DNA of 64,000 bases from Synechococcus sp. RCC307 (GTDB taxonomy: Bacteria > Cyanobacteriota > Cyanobacteriia > PCC-6307 > Cyanobiaceae). The DNA lies in NCBI GenBank assembly GCA_000063525.1, contig CT978603.1, positions 181,105 to 245,104 on the forward strand, written 5' to 3'. Positions 55,797 through 64,000 of the stretch are shown here, piece by piece; positions within the stretch are counted from its first letter, which is position 1; each line of letters opens with the position of its first letter. The position numbers were made by a program, and so were the translations under genes. The notes under the pieces are model-generated. The model saw only the letters and a program-made list of their open reading frames with translations, made no database searches and was not told the DNA's origin.

Positions 55797-56413
55797 TCAG
55801 AACTGATCCGCTTCTGGGGTGATGCCCACGGTGTCATCAGCAGCGCCAGCGATGCCGGGGTTCTGGAATTTGTTCTCACCCGCGTCGGTTTGATAGACGC
55901 AGCGCACGATTGGCTTATCGCGAATCGAACCGATGTAGGCAAAGGTGTTCATCCGTTGCTTGCAATCGCGCATCTGATCGGTGGTAACCGCACCGGCTTT
56001 TTGCAGCACGGCCCAGTTTTCCCGGCGGATCACGCAGCCCGGCTGCAACTTGGGCTGGGTTACAAAGCTGGTGGAGGGGTTCATGGTCGTGTACATCTCC
56101 ACGTCCATCACAAACGCGCTAGCCCCCCACTGCTTACAGAACTCGGGGTCAGGCACGGCCAGATCGAGCTGCTCACTGCTGGCGATGTTGCCCTGGGAGC
56201 CCGATGTGTTGCTGGTTAGGGATGTTCCGATACCGATGCCAATGATCAAGATGCCGGCCAAAACGGCGATCGTGGCGGTGTTGAAGGTGAGCCCAGCTCC
56301 ACCACCACCTTTATTACCGCCACTGCCACCGCGTTGGGGCGGCCGGCGTTCATAGCGATCGCGTTCGTCGTAGCGATCGTCGTCGTAGCGGGACGGGGGA
56401 CGGCGGGGGGCCA

Positions 56414-56414
<1 letters not shown>
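55797..56414 (-). CDS. DUF3172-type membrane-anchored protein
   Basis: A 205-residue protein: an N-terminal Arg/Asp/Tyr-rich tail (RYDDDRYDERDRYERRPP), a Gly-rich stretch, one membrane helix (TIAVLAGILIIGIGIGTSL) and a C-terminal soluble domain with three Cys (FCKQWGASAF, GCVIRRENW, DCKQRMNTF). This matches DUF3172, a family I know from cyanobacteria, function unknown. Overlaps the ndhM stop by one base (the ATG lies in TGATG), so it is probably translated with NdhM. Confidence 0.75.
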
Positions 56415-58197
<1,783 letters not shown>

Positions 58198-58200
58198 AGC

Positions 58201-59130
58201 ATGGTCTTAAGCCCGCCTGCTCCTGCGCTTGGGGTTCCTGCCCTTGAGCAGGCCTATGAGGACTGCCGGGTTGAAACCGAGCGCTGGGCCAAGACGTTTT
58301 ATCTAGGCACCTTGCTGATGCCGCCGGCCAAGCGGCGGGCGATTTGGGCGATCTACGTGTGGTGCCGGCGCACCGATGAGCTGATGGACAGCCCCGAGGC
58401 CCAGGCCTTGCCGGTGGCTGAACTCAGCGCCCGTTTGGATGCCTGGGAGCAGCGCACCCGCGAGTTGTTCGCAGGCCAGGTGCGTGATGGCCTCGATCGG
58501 GTGATGGCCGATGTGATCGAGCACTACCCCCAGCCTCTCGAGGCCTACCTCGAGATGATCGAGGGCCAGCGCATGGATCTGGCCAAGCACCGTTATTCCG
58601 ATTTCGCCGAGCTCAAGCAGTACTGCTTCCGGGTGGCCGGCACCGTTGGCCTGATGACCCAAGAGGTGATGGGCCTCGATCCGGCTTACACCACAGCCCC
58701 TTGGAGCGAACGCCCGGATACCAGCGAAGCGGCTGTGGCCTTGGGTATCGCCAACCAGCTCACCAACATCTTGCGGGATGTGGGTGAAGACCGCGGCCGC
58801 GGCCGTATCTACTTGCCCCAGGAAGACCTGCAGCGCTTTGGCTATTCCGAAGCCGAGCTGATGGCCGGCACCCTCAATGAGAATTGGCGCGCCTTGATGG
58901 CCTTCCAGCTGGAGCGGGCTCGCGACTGGTTTGCCCGCTCTGAGGCTGGGGTGCGCTGGCTGGCGCCAGATGCCCGTTGGCCGGTGTGGACCTCGTTGCG
59001 GCTCTACCGCGGCATCCTCGATGCCATCGAGCGCCTCAACTACGACGTGTTCAACCACCGCGCCTATGTGCCGCGGGTGGGGAAGTTGATGGACCTGCCG
59101 CTGTCTTATCTGATCGCGCAGGCCCGCTAG
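58201..59130 (+). CDS. crtB: Phytoene synthase
   Basis: A 309-residue enzyme condensing two GGPP molecules into 15-cis-phytoene. FYLGTLLMPPAKRRAIWAIY precedes the first Asp-rich motif, RRTDELMD, and NQLTNILRDVGEDRGRGRIY is the second. ALGIANQLTNILRDV is the family core. Directly downstream of crtP. It overlaps the convergent alpha/beta hydrolase gene by 4 bp. Confidence 0.96.
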   Translation: MVLSPPAPALGVPALEQAYEDCRVETERWAKTFYLGTLLMPPAKRRAIWAIYVWCRRTDELMDSPEAQALPVAELSARLDAWEQRTRELFAGQVRDGLDRVMADVIEHYPQPLEAYLEMIEGQRMDLAKHRYSDFAELKQYCFRVAGTVGLMTQEVMGLDPAYTTAPWSERPDTSEAAVALGIANQLTNILRDVGEDRGRGRIYLPQEDLQRFGYSEAELMAGTLNENWRALMAFQLERARDWFARSEAGVRWLAPDARWPVWTSLRLYRGILDAIERLNYDVFNHRAYVPRVGKLMDLPLSYLIAQAR

Positions 59131-60056
59131 GCGGCTAGCCAGCGCTGCAGCACTGGGTTGACCTGTTCTGGTGCTTCGTCGTGGGGGCAGTGGCCCACGC
59201 CGGGCAGCTCATGCAGCTCTTGGATGCAGCTGTGGCTCTCTGCCCAGCTGCGCGCCTCAGCGATCGGTTCCCAGGGGTCGGCGGTGCCCCAGAGCAAGCG
59301 CACGGGCAGTTCTAGTTGCGGCAGCAGTTCGGGGGCCATGTGGTCGCGGAACAGGTTCACAAAGCCGCGAAAGCTCTCTACAGCGCCTGCCTGCCGTGCT
59401 GGCCGCAGCAGCAGCTCAATCAGGTCTTGATCAACGTTGGCGCCACTGGGGTAGGCCTGAGCGAGCACCTGGCGCACAAAAAGCGGTCGGGCCACGGTTC
59501 GAAACAGGGGCTGCAGTAACCAGCGCTGCCGCACCAAGCGCTTCACCATCGGGCGGCTCCAGCGCTCCCAGATCGGCAGCAGGGCGGCGCGGCGGTCATC
59601 GAGGGCGCGTTGGGCGCAGTTCAGCAGGATCACTTGGCCAGGAGCCTGGCCGCGCTCACTGAGCAGCTGAGCCGCCCTGAGGGCCACAATTCCGCCAATG
59701 GAATTGCCCACCAGCTGCAGAGGCTTTTGGGGCTGCACCACCTGGCAGGCGAAATCAGCGACCTGCTGGGCCCAAAGGTCGAAGCAGTAGCGCACCGAAC
59801 CAGGCCCTTGGGGCTCATCAACCAGCCTTGAGCGGGGCTTGTCACTGCTGCCAAAACCCAGCAAATCCAGAGCCCAAACGGGTTGCTGCTCGGCGAGTGG
59901 CGCGATGTTGGCGCGCCAGTGGTCGCTGCTGGCGCCAAAGCCATGCACCAACAGCACAGGAGCGCCTGTGCCTTCAGAGCTCTGCTGCCGGAAACCAACC
60001 GCAAAAATCCCCTCCTCCCCCTGCCAAGTCCAGTGCTGCAGGGGAGGGAGGGGCAT
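59127..60056 (-). CDS. Alpha/beta-fold hydrolase
   Basis: A 309-residue hydrolase. VLLVHGFGASSDHWRANI is the oxyanion-hole segment, LVGNSIGGIVALRAA the nucleophile elbow (Ser in GNSIGG), RLLWGTADPWEP the likely Asp and PGVGHCPHDEAPEQV the His. The GNSxGG elbow and the C-terminal PHDE segment resemble plant pheophytinase-like proteins, so a substrate related to chlorophyll or an ester lipid is possible but unproved. Confidence 0.85.
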   Translation of the reverse strand: MPLPPLQHWTWQGEEGIFAVGFRQQSSEGTGAPVLLVHGFGASSDHWRANIAPLAEQQPVWALDLLGFGSSDKPRSRLVDEPQGPGSVRYCFDLWAQQVADFACQVVQPQKPLQLVGNSIGGIVALRAAQLLSERGQAPGQVILLNCAQRALDDRRAALLPIWERWSRPMVKRLVRQRWLLQPLFRTVARPLFVRQVLAQAYPSGANVDQDLIELLLRPARQAGAVESFRGFVNLFRDHMAPELLPQLELPVRLLWGTADPWEPIAEARSWAESHSCIQELHELPGVGHCPHDEAPEQVNPVLQRWLAA

Positions 60057-60068
60057 TGAAGGAGGGTT

Positions 60069-60503
60069 TTAGACCGAGGCCTTCTGGTTGGCCAAGAGGT
60101 CCTTCAGTTTGGAGAGTTCGCCGGCCCAGCGTGGGTCGGGAGCTTCCTTGTCGGCGGGCTCGCTGTGCACCACCTTGTCGACGCTCTTGCGTGCCACGGC
60201 AGGACCGCCACCGGGACCGCGGCGACGATCACCGCCGCGGTCGTTGCCGCGGGATTCACGGCGCTCGGACACTTCAACGCGCAGCTGGTTGCCGCCGTAC
60301 TCGCGGTTGTTGAACTGCTCGATCACCGCATCGGTGAGCTTGGGGTCATCGAGGTTGACGAAGCCAAAGCCGCGGCAGACGCCGGTGTCGCGATCGAGAA
60401 CTGCTTTGAAACGCACACCTGCTCCGACCGCCGCAAACATCCCCTCCAACTCTTTTTGATCGAAGTTCTGGGGCAGATTGCCGACGTAGAGACGAGTGCT
60501 CAT
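60069..60503 (-). CDS. RRM-domain RNA-binding protein (Rbp family)
   Basis: A 144-residue protein with one RRM: RNP2 is LYVGNLP and RNP1 is CRGFGFVNL. A Gly/Arg-rich stretch follows (RGNDRGGDRRRGPGGG), then a C-terminal tail ending LSKLKDLLANQKASV. This is the arrangement of cyanobacterial Rbp proteins, some of which target mRNAs to the thylakoid or respond to cold. A 77-bp gap separates it from the cca gene. Confidence 0.9.
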   Translation of the reverse strand: MSTRLYVGNLPQNFDQKELEGMFAAVGAGVRFKAVLDRDTGVCRGFGFVNLDDPKLTDAVIEQFNNREYGGNQLRVEVSERRESRGNDRGGDRRRGPGGGPAVARKSVDKVVHSEPADKEAPDPRWAGELSKLKDLLANQKASV

Positions 60504-60580
60504 CGGGGATTTAGGCGAAAGAAAGAGAGGCTGCGTTCGGTGTCCTTGAAAGGCAGGGTCACGTGATGGCCAGAGGAAAG

Positions 60581-61741
60581 TTAATCACGGCACAGACCCT
60601 TGGCCGTTTTTATGCAATGCGGACGCCCAAAAGCGCGCTCCAGCATCAGCTGTTCCATCAGCTTCCCTAGCTGCGGCCCAGGAGCTAAGCCCAGCTCCCG
60701 TTGCAGGGTGCGGCCATCGAGTGGGCTGCGTGGGTGAAACAGCGGATCCGAGCGATCGCGCCAGCGTTGTAGCCAACCATCGGTTGCTTTGGGAGCCAGC
60801 AGCACCAGGGCCGGGAGGTCCTCCTCCAGCTCCCGGCAGAGCTGCAGCATCGCGGCTTCCCCCAAGGGCTGGCTGAGCTGCTGGAGCCAGTGGCGCAGCA
60901 TTCCGCAGCGTTGTTGCAGCTTGCGGCTGGCTTTGAGCTGGCCCAAGGCGGCTCCATCAAAGCGCTGGGCCAAGCGCGCCAGGGGCATCGCCGTGCGCAG
61001 CTCTTCGTCGCTGAGGCCAGCCACCTCCAGTGAGCCCGGCTCTCCAGCGGTGAGGGGCCGCTCCCACAGCTGCAGCAGTCCCAAGTCGCTGGCTTGCTTG
61101 AGCCCGGCATCACCGCCTGGGCAGCTGGCCAATTTCTCCAGTTCAGCGAGCACCCGTTCCGCAGCCACCTGGGGCAGGGCCGGGCCATGGCGCCTGATCA
61201 ACGCAGCCGTGTGACTTTCCAGGCTGAAATTCAGCTCGGCTGCGAGCCGCGGTCCCCGTAAGAGCCGCAGTGGATCAGCCAGCAGGTTGGCTTCGCTCAG
61301 GGCCCGCAGCTGGCGCGTGGCGAGATCGCCCAGCCCACCGGTGGGATCCAGCAGTGCCTCACCAGGGGTGAGCGGCAGCGCCAAAGCATTGATGCCGTAA
61401 TCCCGCCGCTGCAGATCACTGATGAGATCCGGCCCCTCTTGGGCTGCCAGATCCAAGCTCCAGGGGCCCAGCACCAGCCGGGCCATGTCCCGCTCGCGAT
61501 CGAGCACCACAGCGGTGCCTCTGTGCTGCTTAGCCAGGCGTTGGCAGAGCTTGATGGCCCCTTGCGGAACCACCAGATCCAAATCCGGATAGGGCCCCAG
61601 CCGCTGCAGCAGCGCGTCGCGAACGGCTCCACCCACCAAGGCGCTGCCGGGCGGAAAACAGCCCGGTTCCAGCGGCCAGCGCTCCGGCTGCAGAGCTTCC
61701 CAGGCCTGCGCGGCAGCTTGCGTAGCGGAGAGGGCGTGCAT
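60581..61741 (-). CDS. cca: CCA tRNA nucleotidyltransferase / poly(A) polymerase family
   Basis: A 386-residue class II nucleotidyltransferase. LVGGAVRDALLQRLGPYPDL leads into DLDLVVPQG with catalytic Asp residues; ERDMARLVLGPWSLDLA and RDYGINALALPL follow, and SEANLLADPLRLLRGPRLAA ends the head domain. ATG 61741 is preferred over TTG 61765. It adds or repairs the CCA end of tRNA. The rest of the protein is a poorly conserved helical tail. Confidence 0.9.
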   Translation of the reverse strand: MHALSATQAAAQAWEALQPERWPLEPGCFPPGSALVGGAVRDALLQRLGPYPDLDLVVPQGAIKLCQRLAKQHRGTAVVLDRERDMARLVLGPWSLDLAAQEGPDLISDLQRRDYGINALALPLTPGEALLDPTGGLGDLATRQLRALSEANLLADPLRLLRGPRLAAELNFSLESHTAALIRRHGPALPQVAAERVLAELEKLASCPGGDAGLKQASDLGLLQLWERPLTAGEPGSLEVAGLSDEELRTAMPLARLAQRFDGAALGQLKASRKLQQRCGMLRHWLQQLSQPLGEAAMLQLCRELEEDLPALVLLAPKATDGWLQRWRDRSDPLFHPRSPLDGRTLQRELGLAPGPQLGKLMEQLMLERAFGRPHCIKTAKGLCRD

Positions 61742-61793
61742 CACCTCATCCTGGCCGCGGCACAATTCCCATCAACAGCGGTCCACCGCGGCG

Positions 61794-62042
61794 ATGTGCA
61801 TCTGTGTTGACTGCCAGTGGGTGGATCGGTGCAAGGCCTACCACCGCGTGGAAACCCAGCACGGTGAACCCCACCTCAACGCTGAGCCCAATTTTGAGCC
61901 TGAGCAGCCCCGCATTCACGTGAGTTTGCGCCCCATCGAGAACAGCTGGGGCATCGAGTGGGATGTGCGCTCCTGCAGCAGTTTTGCCCTCGATCGCGGC
62001 CACTGGCAGCGGTTGCGCCCTGGGGCGCCGGTGCCCACATGA
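61794..62042 (+). CDS. ycf34: Ycf34 iron-sulfur protein
   Basis: An 82-residue protein. MCICVDCQWVDRCKAYHRVE at the start holds Cys residues 2, 4, 7 and 13; VETQHGEPHLNAEPNFEPEQ follows. This matches Ycf34, a conserved Fe-S protein needed for normal photosynthetic electron transport in Synechocystis. Its TGA overlaps the tsaB ATG (ATGA). Confidence 0.93.
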   Translation: MCICVDCQWVDRCKAYHRVETQHGEPHLNAEPNFEPEQPRIHVSLRPIENSWGIEWDVRSCSSFALDRGHWQRLRPGAPVPT

Positions 62043-62635
62043 GCTGCGCCCTTGCCCTGCATAGCTGCAGCCCAGCCCTAGGTTTGGCCTTGCTTGATGG
62101 CGGCCAGAGCCGCTCGATTGCCCATCCCCTGGGACGGCAATTGGCCAATGGTCTGTTTGAAGCGGTGGAGGAGCTGTTGCCGGCAGCCCGTTGGCCCCAG
62201 CTGCAGTGGTTGGCTGTGGCCACGGGCCCTGGCGGCTTCACCGGCACCCGGCTCACGGTGGTGTTGGCGCGCACCTTGGCGCAGCAGGTGGGCTGCCCCT
62301 TGTGGGGTTGGGGCAGCTTTGAGCTGATTGCCAGGCGCCGGCAGCAGGAACTGCAGGGCTTGGAGGCCTGTTGGATCGGCCAGACCTTGCCGCGCCGGGG
62401 CGTGGTGGCCGGCCGCTATTGCTGGCAGAGCCAAGGGGTGGTGGAGCTGGAAGCGCCGCGGCTCTACCGCCAGGGTTGGAGCGAGTTGCCCGGTCCCAGC
62501 TGGGAAGCGGAGATGGATGCGGCGGCTGACGCCTTGCAGCTGTTGCAGCTGGGCCAGGTGGCGGCTGCAGCCAAGCAGCCAGGCCCGTGGCAGCCAGTGC
62601 TGCCGATCTATCCCACCTCGCCGGTGCAGAGCTGA
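62039..62635 (+). CDS. tsaB: tRNA threonylcarbamoyladenosine complex protein TsaB
   Basis: A 198-residue ASKHA-fold protein. LALHSCSPALGLALLDGG at the start and VATGPGGFTGTRLTVVLART near residue 60 are the TsaB signatures. The frame is open to GTG 61958, but ATG 62039 overlaps the ycf34 stop and starts the fold correctly. Works with TsaC/D/E to make t6A37 in tRNA. ATGA-type overlap with the next gene. Confidence 0.9.
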   Translation: MSCALALHSCSPALGLALLDGGQSRSIAHPLGRQLANGLFEAVEELLPAARWPQLQWLAVATGPGGFTGTRLTVVLARTLAQQVGCPLWGWGSFELIARRRQQELQGLEACWIGQTLPRRGVVAGRYCWQSQGVVELEAPRLYRQGWSELPGPSWEAEMDAAADALQLLQLGQVAAAAKQPGPWQPVLPIYPTSPVQS

Positions 62636-63195
62636 TGCGGCGCCTGTTGCGATGGAGCGTGGTGGTGCTGCTGCTCTGGGGTGGTTGGCGTTTGCTGCCG
62701 CGGCTGCTGGAGCCCTGGATGCCGCCGCCGCAAATGATCCTGGTTTTGGGCGGTGATGTGGAGCGGGAAAAGCAGGCTGCTGCCTTGGCGCGCCAGAGCA
62801 ACCTGCCGGTGCTGATCACCGGCGGCAGCAATCCGGAATATGCCCAGTGGGTGTTTGAAGGCCAGGGCGTTGATGCCCAGAAGTTGCAGCTCGATTACGC
62901 CGCCCGCGACACCCTCAGCAACTTCACCACCCTGGTGGACCGGTTGCGCCGCCGCGGCATTCGCCATGTCTTGCTGGTCACTAGCAGCGATCACATGGAC
63001 CGGGCTCTGCTGGTGGGCCGTGTGGTGGCTGGCAGCCGCGGTATCCATCTCACCCCGGTGCCGGTGCCCTGCGGCGACGACTGCCGCCCGGAGCGGCGCA
63101 GCAAGGTTTGGGGTGATGGGGTGCGGGCCTTGGTGTGGGTAGTCAGTGGCCGCGACCTCAAAGAGGAGATGCAGGGTGCTCCAGCAGGGCGTTGA
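62635..63195 (+). CDS. YdcF/SanA-like (DUF218) membrane protein
   Basis: A 186-residue protein: an N-terminal signal-anchor helix (LLRWSVVVLLLWGGWRLLP), then the DUF218 fold with MILVLGGDVEREKQAAALA, VLITGGSNPEY and LLVTSSDHMDRALLV. ATG 62635 lies in the tsaB stop (TGATG). DUF218 members ElyC and SanA affect envelope integrity in E. coli. The C terminus overlaps the convergent plsC-like gene by 38 bp. Confidence 0.85.
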   Translation: MRRLLRWSVVVLLLWGGWRLLPRLLEPWMPPPQMILVLGGDVEREKQAAALARQSNLPVLITGGSNPEYAQWVFEGQGVDAQKLQLDYAARDTLSNFTTLVDRLRRRGIRHVLLVTSSDHMDRALLVGRVVAGSRGIHLTPVPVPCGDDCRPERRSKVWGDGVRALVWVVSGRDLKEEMQGAPAGR

Positions 63196-63811
63196 TCGCC
63201 AGTTGGCATTCCGCCGTGGTGGCGTCCAGATCAGCGCGGCTGCGGCTGGCCGGCGGCTCAATCGGATGGCCGACGCGAATCTCCACAGCCACCGGCCGGG
63301 GCCAGCGCTGCTTGGGGCCAAAAGCCCTATGGGTGTTCACCAGCGCCACAGGCAGCAGCGGCGCGCCGCTGCGGGCGGATAGCAGGGCTGCCCCCAGTTG
63401 GGGGTCTTCCACCCGGCCAGAGGCTTTGCGGGTGCCATCAAGGAACACGCCGGTGGCCCAGCCTTCCTCCAGGCGCCGCAGGGCCGTGCGGATGGCTTCG
63501 CGATCACTGGCGCCGCGGCTCACCGGGTAAGCCCCCATCGCCCGGATCAACGGGCCAAGCACCGGAACCTTGAACAGCTCGGCCTTGGCCATAAAGCTCA
63601 CCGGCCGCGGCAATGCATGGCCCAGCAGCGGTGGATCCAGGTGCGAGCCGTGGTTGGCCACCACCACCAATGGGCCGCTCAGGGGCACCAGCTCCATGCC
63701 GCGGCAGCGGCCGCGTAGGAACAGCCGAAAGAGTGGGGTGACGAAGGCCCACTTCACCACCCGGTAGGTGGGGCTTGGCGGCGGCGATGGAACAAGGGCG
63801 GAGCTGGCCAT
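63158..63811 (-). CDS. plsC: 1-acyl-sn-glycerol-3-phosphate acyltransferase
   Basis: A 217-residue PlsC-family enzyme. VVVANHGSHLDPPLL carries the NHx4D catalytic motif, FLDGTRKASG is the acceptor-binding block (usual FPEGTRS altered), and PVALVNTHRAFGPK follows. ATG 63811 begins just after the fabD stop; ATG 63841 would overlap fabD. Adds the second acyl chain in phospholipid and glycolipid synthesis. Confidence 0.9.
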   Translation of the reverse strand: MASSALVPSPPPSPTYRVVKWAFVTPLFRLFLRGRCRGMELVPLSGPLVVVANHGSHLDPPLLGHALPRPVSFMAKAELFKVPVLGPLIRAMGAYPVSRGASDREAIRTALRRLEEGWATGVFLDGTRKASGRVEDPQLGAALLSARSGAPLLPVALVNTHRAFGPKQRWPRPVAVEIRVGHPIEPPASRSRADLDATTAECQLAINALLEHPASPL

Positions 63812-63812
63812 C

Positions 63813-64000
63813 TCAGGCCTGCCCCAAGCTTTCGATTCCATTGATTTGAGCAGGGGTGACGCCTTTGAGGCTGCGCTTGATCAAACCGCTCAGCACCGCC
63901 CCAGGGCCCACTTCCACGGTGGTGCTGATCCCTTCAGCAGCCAGGGTTTGCATCGTTTCGCGCCAGCGCACACCGGTGGTCATCTGAGCGCGCAGCCGTT
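63813..64000 (-). CDS. fabD: Malonyl-CoA:ACP transacylase, C-terminal end (runs off the window)
   Basis: Only the last 60 or so codons are inside the window. They read QMTTGVRWRETMQTLAAEGI and VEVGPGAVLSGLIKR, the C-terminal landmarks of FabD, and end INGIESLGQA. FabD loads malonyl onto ACP for fatty acid synthesis. Followed by plsC within 2 bp, a common lipid-gene pairing in picocyanobacteria. Confidence 0.92.
   Translation of the reverse strand, partial: RLRAQMTTGVRWRETMQTLAAEGISTTVEVGPGAVLSGLIKRSLKGVTPAQINGIESLGQA

Noticed and set aside
58303-59058. 251-codon frame opposite crtB
   Set aside because: Shadow of crtB caused by GC-rich third positions; no motif, no ribosome site, no context.
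62608-63321. 237-codon frame opposite tsaB end and the YdcF-like gene
   Set aside because: Two real genes with recognised folds occupy the other strand; this is compositional.

Overview
The window comes from a high-GC picocyanobacterium of the Synechococcus/Cyanobium group. It carries the conserved order rubA-ycf48-psbEFLJ, ndhC-K-J, ndhM next to crtP-crtB, chlD, ycf34, a RbcR-type LysR regulator and a small LuxR regulator resembling PedR. About 18 kb of clearly AT-rich surface-glycan genes are set into this photosynthetic backbone. No rRNA, tRNA, IS element, integrase or CRISPR array was recognised.

Layout. (1) 1-9373, minus strand: glycan operon with a partial GT2, a PglK/MsbA-like ABC flippase, a methyltransferase, three glycosyltransferases, and a UDP-sugar module (Ugd, UDP-xylose synthase, UDP-glucuronate 4-epimerase) joined by start/stop overlaps. 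(2) 9374-11333: a decayed zone holding a broken gmd-fcl pair. Intact copies lie at 34.8-36.9 kb in the same orientation. (3) 11334-17159, plus strand: a second PglK-like ABC flippase, then an aminotransferase, an unknown protein, a KAS III-like enzyme, a dedicated ACP and a left-handed beta-helix acyltransferase. This looks like a cassette that makes an N-acylated amino sugar. (4) 17267-29302, plus strand: five different sulfotransferase-like proteins, a Wzy-like polymerase, several glycosyltransferases, a secreted unknown protein, a GC-rich sqdB and a WbpV-like sugar epimerase/reductase. I read this as a locus for a sulfated polysaccharide. (5) 29409-64000: backbone genes for PSII assembly and cytochrome b559, NDH-1 (C, K, J, D, F, M), chlorophyll and carotenoid synthesis, folate/one-carbon metabolism, DNA repair, lipids and tRNA maturation.

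How they fit together. A WbpL/WecA-like sugar-1-phosphate transferase sits between ndhF and ndhD and could start lipid-linked synthesis with the sugar finished by the WbpV-like enzyme. Nucleotide sugars would come from Ugd/UXS/GAE, Gmd/Fcl, the aminotransferase cassette and the nucleotidyltransferase at 46.8 kb. The glycosyltransferases and sulfotransferases would build and decorate a repeat unit, which the ABC flippases would translocate and the Wzy-like protein would polymerise. The chain as a whole is inference; the individual family calls rest on visible motifs.

The items most worth a second look are the combined sulfotransferase plus amino-sugar acylation locus, the decayed gmd-fcl duplicate at its left edge, the isolated GC-rich sqdB, the sugar-phosphate transferase wedged between ndhF and ndhD, and the lack of a conventional start codon for ndhD.
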